The notes under the pieces are model-generated. The model was given only the letters and a program-made list of their open reading frames with translations, made no database searches and was not told where the DNA came from. Made by a program: the position numbers and the translations under genes. 64,000 nucleotides of DNA from Pseudactinotalea sp. HY158 (GTDB lineage: Bacteria > Actinomycetota > Actinomycetes > Actinomycetales > Beutenbergiaceae). Position 1 is the stretch's first letter. Every line of letters starts with the position of its first letter. Shown here piece after piece: positions 50,200 to 64,000 of the stretch. The stretch lies in contig NZ_CP045920.1 of the NCBI RefSeq assembly GCF_009660225.1, positions 1,736,001 through 1,800,000 of the forward strand, read 5' to 3'.

Positions 50200-51776
50200 G
50201 GGGCTTCGCTGGACCGCGGCTCGGTCTGCGGGTCCGCAGGCAGGGCGGGCGTGTCGCGGGCCGGCAGGAACAGCCACGCGGCGAGGGACGCCAGGAGGAT
50301 GGCGCCTGCGACTATGTAGCAGCCCAGGCGGAGCCCCTCGATGAAGGCGTTGCCGACCTCGGCCACCGCGCGCGCGGCGAGCGCATCGGGTTGGCTCCCT
50401 GCCACCGTCAGGGCAACGGCGACGGATCCCTTGGACTGCTCGATGGCCTCGTGCGGGATGTTCAGAGCCGTCCACTGCTGCGCCAGGTGGTGCCCGAACA
50501 CGGAGTTTAGGGCGGAGCCGACCACGGCCACGCCCAGGGCGCCGCCCACCTCGCGGGTCGTGTCGTTGATGGCCGAACCCACGCCTGACTTCTCCTTGGG
50601 CAGGGCCGCGAGCACCGCGTCGGTCGCGGGCCCGGTTGCCAAGCCCATCCCGGCGGCCATCAGCACCATGCACACGACGATGAAGCTCCAATAGGGCGAG
50701 TCCACCTCCGCCCAGGAGGCAAGCAGGAACCCGGCAGCGCTGAGAGCCATCCCGCCGCCGACGATGATCTTGGTACCGATCTTGTTGGTGAAGATCATCG
50801 CGATCGGCGACATCGCCCCCATGACCAGGGCATACGGCAGGGTCGCCAGACCGGCCTTGAGTGCGTCCCACCCGAGAATCAGTTGAAAGTACAGCGTGAT
50901 CATGAATATGAACCCGAAAAGCCCGAAGAACGCCATCCCAGTGGTGGCGGCTGCCGCGCTGAGCCGGGGATTGCGGAAGAACCGGACCTCCAGCAGAGGG
51001 TCGGTGCACCGGGTCTCCCAGAAACCGAACAACACCAACAGGATCGCGGCGATGCCGAACCCGGTCAGTGTGGTGGCACTGGCCCATCCGTTGTCGGGAG
51101 CTTCGATAATGGTCCAGACCAGCAGCCCGATCCCCGCGGAAGACGAGATCGCCCCGACGTAGTCGAATCTGCCGGGGTCGGGATCCTTGGACTCCGGGAT
51201 GAGGATGGCGCCCGCGACCAGGGCAACGGCCGCGATCGGCACATTCACCAGGAAGATGGAGCCCCACCAGAAGTGTTCGAGCAGCAGTCCGCCCACGACC
51301 GGGCCGAGGGCGATCGCCAGCCCGGACACGCCCGCCCACACCCCGATCGCGACCGCTCGCTCCTGCCGGTTGCGGAAGACTTGGGGAACGGTGGCCAGGG
51401 TCGAGGGATACACCATCGCGGCGGCCACGCCCATCGCTCCCCGGCTGGCGATCAGGTTCCCCACCGAGCCCGACCACGTGGCGACCAGGGACGCGATCGC
51501 GAACAGCACCAGGCCGACCTGCAGGACCCGTTTGCGGCCGAAGCGATCCCCGAGGTTGCCCGCCACCAGCAGCAGCCCGGCGAACACCATGGCATAGGCG
51601 TCGACGATCCACTGCAGCTCGGAGGTGGAGGCGGTGACGTCACGGGAGATGGTGGGCAGCGCGACGTTGACGATGGTGTTGTCGATGGCGACCAGCAGGA
51701 CGCTCAGACACATGATCGTCAGGATCAGCCAACGAGCCTGGTGGACCCTGCTGTCTTGCGAGGCGGCTCTGCTCAT
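50196..51776 (-). CDS. DHA2 (EmrB/QacA-type) 14-helix MFS exporter
   Basis: A 526-residue transporter. Motif D1-like LLVAIDNTIVNVALPTIS, motif A GNLGDRFGRKRVL and motif C GLAIALGPVVGGLLLEHF identify a 14-helix drug:proton antiporter. It probably exports the cluster product and provides self-protection. It is coupled by 4-base overlaps to both neighbouring genes. Confidence 0.87.
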   Translation of the reverse strand: MSRAASQDSRVHQARWLILTIMCLSVLLVAIDNTIVNVALPTISRDVTASTSELQWIVDAYAMVFAGLLLVAGNLGDRFGRKRVLQVGLVLFAIASLVATWSGSVGNLIASRGAMGVAAAMVYPSTLATVPQVFRNRQERAVAIGVWAGVSGLAIALGPVVGGLLLEHFWWGSIFLVNVPIAAVALVAGAILIPESKDPDPGRFDYVGAISSSAGIGLLVWTIIEAPDNGWASATTLTGFGIAAILLVLFGFWETRCTDPLLEVRFFRNPRLSAAAATTGMAFFGLFGFIFMITLYFQLILGWDALKAGLATLPYALVMGAMSPIAMIFTNKIGTKIIVGGGMALSAAGFLLASWAEVDSPYWSFIVVCMVLMAAGMGLATGPATDAVLAALPKEKSGVGSAINDTTREVGGALGVAVVGSALNSVFGHHLAQQWTALNIPHEAIEQSKGSVAVALTVAGSQPDALAARAVAEVGNAFIEGLRLGCYIVAGAILLASLAAWLFLPARDTPALPADPQTEPRSSEAP

Positions 51777-52720
51777 GTGGCCGCCCCGGGCAGATCTGCG
51801 TCCGGGAAGCCGGCCTGCTCGAGGGCGGCGTCCAGCAGCGGGGCGTCGCCTCCGGTCAGGTCGCGCACCTCCCTGGCGAGCAGCGAGAACTCCGTGTCGC
51901 GAGTGGCGAGGACGTGCGGGGCCAGCGCGAGTCGCCCGAGGTCACCCCGCATCTGCTTGCCCCAGTAGTACACGGCGAAGAACTTCGGCACCACGGTGAA
52001 GATGACCTTCAGCGGGGTGGGCGTGACCGTGACGCCGTGCTGGGCGATCGCCTCAAACCCGTCGCGCACCGACGCCACCATGGCCGCGGTGCGTTTCCGG
52101 TCCTCGCCGACGGCCTGACTGCTCCCGGCGGCGAGGATCGCCGCGCCGGCGCCTGCGATGAACACAGCGTGCGTGGCCAGCCAGGAAGCTGCGTCATCGA
52201 CTACCTCGACAGCGAACCCGGCGTCGTGCAGGTCCGCCACGACCGGTTCCTCCCGACCGTCGTACTTGCCGAGGGTGGTGGGTTGCTGCTTCACCACCTG
52301 GTAGGTGACCGCGTCATCGGTGCGGGTCCCTCCGACGCCGGGGAACCCGAGCACCACCCGGTCGGCCCCGATCCGCTCGGCGACCTCGAGGGCGTCACCG
52401 GCGAGGTTGACCAGCGTGACGACAGTGGTCGCCCGGACTCCCTGCACCACCGGCAGGGCCTCAACCACCTGGTCGCCCCGGACAGCCAGGTAGACCACGT
52501 CCACCGGGGGGATCTCCTCGACGGACCCGACCACGGTGACCGGCGCCGTGGTGGACTGGCCATCCCGGATGAGCGTGACCCCGCGGTCTCGCATGCGGTC
52601 CAGGGTCTCCCCGCGCGCGAGGAGCCAGGTGGAGTGGCCGGCTGCGGCCAGGCGACCGGCGTAGACCTGGCCGATCACTCCCGCGCCGATGACGGCCGCA
52701 CTACGAGGTGACACGCTCAT
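51773..52720 (-). CDS. Ketopantoate-reductase (PanE/ApbA)-like tailoring oxidoreductase
   Basis: A 315-residue NAD(P)-dependent reductase. The Rossmann motif AVIGAGVIGQVYAGRLAAAG, YLAVRGDQV and a helical C-terminal domain match the PanE family. Placement in the operon between the exporter and the MDR reductase points to reduction of a pathway intermediate, for example an aldehyde, imine or beta-keto group, rather than to pantothenate synthesis. The substrate is inferred only. Confidence 0.78.
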   Translation of the reverse strand: MSVSPRSAAVIGAGVIGQVYAGRLAAAGHSTWLLARGETLDRMRDRGVTLIRDGQSTTAPVTVVGSVEEIPPVDVVYLAVRGDQVVEALPVVQGVRATTVVTLVNLAGDALEVAERIGADRVVLGFPGVGGTRTDDAVTYQVVKQQPTTLGKYDGREEPVVADLHDAGFAVEVVDDAASWLATHAVFIAGAGAAILAAGSSQAVGEDRKRTAAMVASVRDGFEAIAQHGVTVTPTPLKVIFTVVPKFFAVYYWGKQMRGDLGRLALAPHVLATRDTEFSLLAREVRDLTGGDAPLLDAALEQAGFPDADLPGAAT

Positions 52721-53693
52721 CCGACCAGCACCACCTTACCGACGGTGGCACGGTTGGCCAGAGCTCGATGCGCATCGGCGGCGTGCTCCAGCGAGTAGAC
52801 GTGCTTGATCGTGGCCTGCAGCTTGTCTTCGGCGGCCAGGTGCAGCAACTGTGGCACCACCGCGGCCGTGGGAGAGTCCGGCGCCAGCCGGCTAGTCAGC
52901 CAGTAGCCGGTGACCGACTGGTTGTGCTGCATCAGCTGGGTGCCGGCGAACGGGGACAGCCGCTTGCTGGCGACACCGTACACGATGAGCCGGCCGTGGT
53001 CGCCGAGGCAGCGCAGGCTCTGCTCACCAATCTCGCCGCCCACGGCCTCGACGATCAGGTCGGCACCACGGCCCTCGGTCAGCTCCAGCACCCGGTCGGC
53101 CCAGTCCGATTGGCTGTAGTTGACCGTCTCGTGAGCGCCCAGGGCCGAGGCAAGCTCCAGTTTGGCGTTGGACCCAGCGGTGCCGATGACCAGCTCGGCG
53201 CCCGCCAGCCGGGCCAGTTGCACGGCCAGGCCACCGACGCCACCGGCGGCCGAGTGGACCAACACGGTCTCGCCGGGCTGCACTGCACCTCGCTCGTGCA
53301 CCAACTCCCAGGCAGTGACGCCCTGCACCAGGAACGCGACGGCGTCGACGAAGTCGATGCTGTCCGGCAGAGGGTAGGTGAGCCGGTGGTCCGCGAGGGC
53401 GTACTCCGCATACCCGCCGTCGACGAACGCGACCACCCGGGTCCCGACCAGGCCTGGGTCAACCCCGTCACCCACACCGGTGACGACACCGGCCGCCTCG
53501 GTGCCCATGGTGTGCGGTAGGCGGTTCCCGGCCTCGCGGGACATGTAGATCCCTTGGCGGGCTAGCACGTCGGTAAAGTTGACGCCGCTCGCGCCAACTC
53601 GGATCAGCACCGTGCCCGGCCCAGTGGGCGGGACCTGCAGCTCTTCGACGCGCAGCACGTCCGGGCCGCCCGTCTCGTGGATCCGTATTGCCT

Positions 53694-53697
<4 letters not shown>
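52717..53697 (-). CDS. Zinc-less MDR (quinone-oxidoreductase-type) reductase; candidate trans enoyl reductase
   Basis: A 326-residue NADPH-dependent reductase. The N-terminal GroES-like domain has SGVNFTDVLARQGIY and MGTEAAGVV. The cofactor motif is VHSAAGGVGGLAVQLA. Zinc-ligand cysteines of alcohol dehydrogenases are absent. Polyketide enoyl reductases, both in cis and the free-standing LovC type, belong to this superfamily. The neighbouring PKS has DH and KR but no ER, so trans reduction of selected enoyl intermediates is a reasonable role. Quinone reduction is the alternative. Confidence 0.78.
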
Positions 53698-58192
<4,495 letters not shown>

Positions 58193-58196
<4 letters not shown>

Positions 58197-61100
58197 GACG
58201 CCGTTCCATTCGGGCCGATCTGCTCGATCTCACTCAACAGCGCCTCCAGCACGTCCGGGTCGACGTTCTGGACCATTTCGCTGATGCCATCGGGTGTCTC
58301 GTCGCCGGCCGGTGCCAGCTCACTGTCGATGAGTGCTGCGACGTCGCTGACCGTCACTCCCTGCAGCAGGGTGACCACCTTTGGGGAGTAGCCGAGCGCC
58401 CGTTCGATGCGGATGCGCACCTCGACGGCGATCATCGAGTCGAGGCCGAGCTGGTTCAGCGGGACGTCGCGGTTCAGTTCGTCGGGGCCGATCCGCAGCA
58501 CTGCTCCCAGCACGTTCGCGACGCCGTCGGTGACGACGGGCAGGCGTTGGTCGGGTTCAGCGCCGGCGATCGCGGACTTCCAGTCGACGCCCTCCCCGTT
58601 GTCCTGGTCGTCGGCACCGGCCTGGCCGAGGTGTTCGATCATCCGGGGGACGACCGGGTAGCTGGCGATCAGGGTCGGCCAGTCGGCGGACACGATCACC
58701 TGCTGGGCCGTGGACTTGCCGAGGATCACCGACAGTAGCTGGACGCCGACCCGCTCGGGGATCAGGTCGATGCCGCGACGGCCGTAGAAGGCCTGCAGGT
58801 TCATCTCGGCAATCATGCCGACGTCCCACGGACCCCAGTTGATGCTTACGGCGGCAACCCCTGCCGCCCGCAGGCGGGATGCGAAGGCGTCCATGTAGGC
58901 GTTGGCGGCCGCGTAGTTCGCCTGGCCGCTGGTCACCACCACGCTGCTGACGGAGGAGAACAGCGCGAAGAAGTCCAGCGGCTCCCCCTCCAGCCCGTGG
59001 TGCAGGGCCAAGGTGCCCTCTACCTTGGGGTTGAGGACCGTGTGCAGGTCGTCCGGACTCATCCGGACCATGACGGTATCGTGCAGGACACCGGCCGCGT
59101 GCAACACGCCGTGGAGCGGTGGCAGCGCCGCGCGACGCCGCTGGGTCACGAACTCCCGCACCTGCTCAGCGTCGGTGGTATCGAGGGCGACCACTTCCAC
59201 GGTCGTCCCCTCCTGCTCAATCCCGAGGACCGTATTGATCTGCTCGCGCTGGCGGGTGTCGGTGACCCTGTCCCACTGGTCACGGGGTGGCAGACCCTTG
59301 CGGCTGGTCAGCACGACCCGACGAGCGCCCCGACGGGCCAACCATCGCGCACACACCACGCCCAGGGCACCCAGGCCGCCCGTGATCAGGTAGGTGCCGA
59401 ATGGGGCCAGCCGCGCGGGGAGCCAGGTGTCCGGCTCCGTCGAGGGCTGCAGCCGGGCAACGAAGCGCCCCTCGCTACGCAGGCCGAGCTGGTCTTCCCC
59501 CGTGTCGCCGTGCAGTTCGTCCACTAGCGCGGGCAGGCAGTTCTGCAGATCGTCCGGGTCCAGGTCGACCAGTCGGGGAGCCAGCTCCACCGACTCCTGG
59601 TGCAAGACCCGGCCCATGCCCCACACGGCCGCCTGCCCGACCCCGGCCGGGTGGACCGGACCGGTCACCGGCTGCGCTCCCGCGGTCACGAGGGTCAGTG
59701 GCCAGGCCAGGTCGCGCGCATCCATCGCCTGGACCAGGTCGAGCAGCCCGCCGGCGTACTGGTGGGCGAGTGACGGGGACCGGTCAAGGCTCGCCTCCGG
59801 CGCGCCCAGCGCGCGCAGGTCGATGACTCCCGGTGTCTCGCCTACGAGCTCGGCTGCTGCCCAGGCCAGCACTGCTTCCAGGTCGCTGCGGTGGTTGAGG
59901 TCGGCGACCCACGATCCCGGCGCTAACGCCTTGCCACGGGAGTCCGTGGTGGCCATCAGCACCCGGTCGCCGCGGGCAGTCAGCATGTGCGCCAGTCGCT
60001 CCCCCGCTCCCGTGCCGGGATTCAGCATCAGCCAGTGCCGGGCCCGGCGCAGCGGCCCGGGTTCAGGCTGCGGGTCCGTGGTCACCGTCCCCTCGTCCTC
60101 CACGGGCGCCGACGAGGTGGCGGACAGGGCGCCGGCCAGGTGCTCTGACCCCTGCGACTCCGCGGCCTCCCAGTCGACCTCGTAGAGCCAGTGATGACCC
60201 TGACGGGGTACCTGCGCGTCGGGGTCCACGAGCCGGACCTGGAATCGATCGACCTGCAGCAGCACGTTGCCGGCGTCGTCCGTCACGACGACGTCCCCGG
60301 CGACGAGGTCCGGCCCGACCTCGCTGATCCGTGCACGCGTCCAGACCGTCGCGGTCGGCACGTGGTCATCCAGGGCAGGCAGCATTTCGATCCGCCCGAC
60401 ACCGACAGGGATCGCCTGGGTCAGGTCCACCGACTGCGCCTGGGCCAGCGGCAGGAGAAGCTGGAAGCAGCCGTCCAACAGGATCGGGTCGAGGATTGAC
60501 TCGCCGCGCTCGGCCCGGGCCTCCCCGCCCAACAACTGCGAGTCGAATCGCGCGACCGCCTCTCCATCGCCCAGCCACAGGGCCTCGATCATCTGAAACT
60601 GCGGCCCGTAGTCGAAGCCACCCCCCGCAAACGTGCTGTAGCACTCCGCACGCTTCTGTAGGGAGGGGCAGCGGTCGCGGGCAGCCGCGATGTCGAAGTG
60701 ACGCGCCGCACCCCGCGCCGGGGCGAGGAACCCCGTCATGTGCTGCGTCCACGGACGGTCCGAGGTGGCACGACCGTTGATCTGGACCATCGAGGTCGTG
60801 CGGTCCATGACCGTCTCCAACTCACCGGACAGGGTGCCTTGCATCACGACCGGATTGTGGAACGTGACGTCGAAGATGGAGAGCCTGGCGGCAGGCGCCT
60901 CCTCCTGCCCGGCACGGAGCGCCATGTCCACGTAGCCGGCGCCGGGGAACAAGTTCGCGCCGTGCACCATGTGGTCGGACAGGTAGGCAGGCCGGGATCC
61001 GTCCAGCTCTCGGCTCCACGCCGCCGTCGCCGTGTCCTGCCGCCTGCCTAGCAGCGGGTGCGGCATATCACCCGTCCGGTCGGCTCGGGTCGCCTCGCTC

Positions 61101-63799
61101 TCCATCCAATAGCGGTCGCGGTGCCACGGGTACAGCGGCAGCCGCAGTGAACCGGGGGTGGTGTAGAACGCCCGCCAGTCTGGACCGAGGCCGTTCACGA
61201 ACAGTCGTGCGCACGCCACGGCCATGGCTTGGGCATCCGGGTCCTTGCGGCGGAGCGAGGACACGGTCACTCCGTCCACGCCGGCCTCTGTCAGGCAGGA
61301 CTGCACCGAATACCCGAGCACCGGGTTGGGTCCGAGTTCGAGGTAAGCGCGGTGGCCGTCACGAATGGCGCACCGCGCGGCATGCGCGAACTGGACCGGC
61401 TGGCGCACGTTGCGCCACCAGTAATCTGCGTCGTGGACGGGGCCCGTGACGGACTCTCCAGTAACGGTCGAGTACATCGGGCAGGTCGGCGCCGACGGTA
61501 CGACGTCGGCCAGCACCTCGCGTAGCTCCTCCTCCAGCGGGTCCATGCCGGGCCCGTGGAACGGCACGTCACCGGGAACCATGCGTGCGAACACGTCGCG
61601 CTTCTCCAGATCCTCCTGCACCGACACCAGGATGTCCACGTCGCCGACCAGCGCGATCGACTCCGGGCCGTTGATCGCGGCCAAGTGCAGCCTCCCGTCG
61701 ACCACGGGCGCCAGGCCCTGCGCCTCCTGCGGTGAGATCGACGCTGCGAGCAGTCTGCCCTGCCCGGAGGTGCTCTGCTGCAGGCGGGCCCGGTGGAACA
61801 CCACGGTCACGGCGTCGTCGAAGGAGAGCGCGCCCGTGACGTAGGCGGCTGCGACCTCACCGGCGCTGTGGCCGATCACCGCGTCCATGGGGACTCCGAG
61901 TTCGCGCCACACGGCGGCCAGGCCGAGCTGCACCGTGAAGTTCGCGCACTGGGAGATCTGGGTCCGGCCCATCAGCGAGGAGTCCTCATCCCGTCGCAGC
62001 TCGTCGACGATCGACCAGCCCGCCAACGGAGTCAACGCGGCGTCCACCCGTTCCACCTGAGCTGCGAAGATGGGGTTGCGCTCGAGCAGGTCGCGGGCCA
62101 TGCCCCACCACTGCGGGCCCATCCCTGTGAACAGCCAGACGAGCGTCGACCCGGCAGCGCCACCGGTCACCAGGTCGGCGTGCGGGGAACCTTGGGACAG
62201 AGCATCCAGGGCCGCCCGGGTCGACTCGAGATCTCCCACGAGCACCGCCGCCCGAGACTGCGGGTGCAGTGCCCGGTGGTGGACACGGGCGGCGGCGATC
62301 TGGTCTGCCGCGGCGCCACTCGTGAGCATCCGCGCATCCTGGGTAGCCAGGGCGGACAGGGCACCGTTGCTCCGGGCAGCCAGTGGCAGGATCGGTGTGA
62401 TGCCACGACTGGCCGGTGACCGCTCAGCGTCCCCGTCAACCTGTGCTGGGTCGGGGGCCTCCTGCAGGATCAAGTGCGCGTTGGTCCCACCGAACCCGAA
62501 CGAGTTGACTGCTGCGAACCCGACACCGTCCGACACCGGCAACGCACACGACTTGGTAGGGATCCGCAGCCTCAGGTCCTCCAGGTCGATCTTCGGGTTG
62601 AGCTCGGTGAGGTGAAGGTGGGCCGGGACTTCCCTGTGGCGCAGCACCAGTGCTGCCTTGATCAGGCCTGCCACACCGGCTGCTGCCTCGGTGTGTCCGA
62701 TATTGGACTTGACGGACGCGATCATGCAGGCGCTGCGCGGATCACGCCCCCGGCCGTAGACGTCCCCGATCGCGTTCGCCTCAATCGGGTCTCCCACCGG
62801 GGTGCCGGTGCCGTGCGCCTCCACGTAGCCCACCGCGTCCCGGTCGATGCCGGAGACCGCCAGCGCGTGTTTCATGGCCTTCTTCTGACTCGTGCCGTTG
62901 GGGACGGTGATGCCGTTGGTGCGCCCGTCCTGGTTCACGGCCGACCCACGGATGATCGCGTAGATGCGGCGGCCGGATCCGATTGCGACCGAGAGAGGTT
63001 CGAGTAGGACGACACCACAGCCCTCGGCTCGCACGTAGCCGTCCGCCTCCGCGTGGAACGGACGCGACCGGCTGGTCGGCGACAGGAAGCCTCCCTGGGA
63101 CGCCGCGATCGTGAAGTTAGGCGCCAACATCAGGTTCACCCCGCCGGCGATGGCCATGGTGCTCTCGCCCGTGAGTAGCGACTGACAGGCCAGGTGTACG
63201 GCGACCAGCGACGAGGAGCACGCGGTGTCGACGGTCATGCTGGGCCCGGTCAGGTCGAACGCGTGGGAGATGCGGTTGGAGAACATCGTCATCACGACAC
63301 CGGTCGCGGTGTGGGCACGCAACAGCCCGCGCGACCCAGTGGCACCGGAGAACTGCAGCTGGCTGTAGTCCAGCGTGAAACCGCCGACGAACACGCCGGT
63401 CCGCGAACCGGCGAGCGTGTCCACGGGAGTTCCTGAGTCCTCGATGGCCTCGTAGGCCACCTCCATCAGGAAGCGATGTTGGGGATCAACGAAATCCGCC
63501 TCGCGGGGGCTGATCCCGAAGAACTGGGCGTCCCACTCGGACACGTTCTGTTCGAGGAAGCCCCCCCGCTGAACCCGCGAGTGCCCTGGCCCGAGATCCG
63601 GGTCATAGAACTTTCGCGCCGACCAGCGATCCGCAGGAATGTCGACGATCCCATCCCTGCCACGGCGCAATAGATCCCAGTAGGAGTCAGTGTCGTGGAC
63701 ACCTCCGGGAAAGCGACATCCGATCCCGACGATGGCGACCGCTTCCGCCCACTCCGAGGGCATCACAGACCGTGCACTTGCCTCTGAATTCGATAACAT
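58193..63799 (-). CDS. Type I polyketide synthase, single module KS-AT-DH-KR-ACP
   Basis: A 1868-residue PKS. The KS has DTACSSS (Cys about 191), EAHGTGT and NIGHTEAAAG. The AT has FTGMGPQWWGM, GHSAGEVAAAY (about 645) and VPFH at the extender-specificity position, which favours malonyl-CoA. The DH has HMVHGANLFP (about 941) and LDGCFQ (about 1106). The KR has TGGLGALG (about 1472) and NYAAANAY (about 1630). The ACP carries LGLDSM (about 1786). There is no ER and no loading module, so iterative use is likely and the chain would be partly unsaturated. GGAGGA five bases upstream selects the ATG at 63799. The stop overlaps the NRPS ATG. Confidence 0.9.
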
Positions 63800-63861
63800 T
63801 GAATCCTCCAGCCTCCGAGATGTCGCGGAGTCACGGGCGGCGATGCCAGTTCCCCATGAGG

Positions 63862-64000
63862 CTACCAGGTATGTGTCAAGAACCATCGAGTTTTGCCCAT
63901 AGGTGGTCCTAGGGCCCGCCCGGTGGCGGTCAAGAGTCCTGTCTGGTGTTGGCGGCCACGTCCGTTGAGGACGAAGGCGTCGTTCTCGGTGAGGATGTAT
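63862..64000 (-). CDS. C-terminal end of an unidentified gene (cut by window edge)
   Basis: The minus strand is open from the window edge to a TAG at 63862-63864, giving 46 codons that begin YILTENDAFVLNGRGR and end THTW. No family is recognised. It ends 62 bases upstream of the PKS start. It could be a transposase remnant or a short unrelated frame. TTGACA on the same strand (complement of 63874-63879) might be a -35 box for the PKS operon, but no good -10 follows. Confidence 0.3.
   Translation of the reverse strand, partial: YILTENDAFVLNGRGRQHQTGLLTATGRALGPPMGKTRWFLTHTW

Noticed and set aside
63874-63879. TTGACA (minus strand) as the promoter of the PKS operon.
   Set aside because: No acceptable -10 box at 16-19 bases; recorded only as a possible -35.

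Overview
The window is GC-rich (roughly 70%) actinobacterial DNA. The pgsA-like / DUF881 / small-basic-protein / DUF881 block at the left edge, SPFH-SHOCT and ECF41-type genes, GTG/TTG starts and many ATGA start-stop overlaps all fit Actinobacteria. A Micrococcales-like host is my inference. I see no rRNA, tRNA, CRISPR array or phage module.

Layout. 1-2.1 kb: envelope/phospholipid block (partial DUF881, sbp, DUF881, CDP-alcohol phosphatidyltransferase). 2.2-9.8 kb: DUF4126 membrane protein, a coupled MFS + FAD/Fe-S 2-hydroxyacid dehydrogenase pair, a Bcr/CflA-type MFS exporter and an APH-like kinase. 9.8-14 kb: FCD-type GntR regulator divergent from an EhuBCDA-type ectoine/amino-acid ABC importer, with a perfect TTGTATACAA palindrome between them and a 17-bp-stem terminator at the end. 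14.1-18.7 kb: secreted, wall-anchored GH31 multidomain glycosidase behind a near-consensus promoter. 18.9-19.8 kb: OsmC and hemerythrin stress proteins. 19.9-22.9 kb: SPFH-SHOCT / zinc-ribbon / small membrane protein cassette. 23.2-25.1 kb: holin-like membrane protein, META lipoprotein, Ltp-domain protein. 25.1-30.6 kb: glutaminase-STAS-cNMP fusion, then an OpuB/ProU-like osmolyte ABC importer. 30.7-36.7 kb: AsnB-like synthetase lacking the glutaminase Cys, membrane proteins, NarL-type two-component system, TMEM175-type channel. 37.1-40.4 kb: class II aldolase, HAD phosphatase, DhaL and DhaK. 40.5-43.9 kb: PAS histidine kinase coupled to a receiver-flavoprotein fusion. 44-45.8 kb: ECF41-type sigma factor divergent from an NmrA-like oxidoreductase, with two interlocked candidate ECF41 promoters. 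45.8-48.3 kb: decayed GH20 hexosaminidase, diacylglycerol-kinase-like protein and a lipoprotein.

48.7-63.8 kb is a compact PKS-NRPS biosynthetic cluster. Six minus-strand genes, every junction a 4-base overlap, encode PKS (KS-AT-DH-KR-ACP), NRPS (C-A-T-reductase), a zinc-less MDR reductase, a ketopantoate-reductase-like enzyme, a DHA2 exporter and a type II thioesterase. A convergent Sfp-type phosphopantetheinyl transferase closes the left end. The PKS has no enoyl reductase, so the MDR protein is a candidate trans-acting ER. The chain would leave as an aldehyde or alcohol through the terminal reductase domain. The cluster borders decayed or gene-poor DNA on the left and an unidentified partial reading frame on the right, consistent with an acquired island. 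This is the strongest candidate for undescribed biology in the window.
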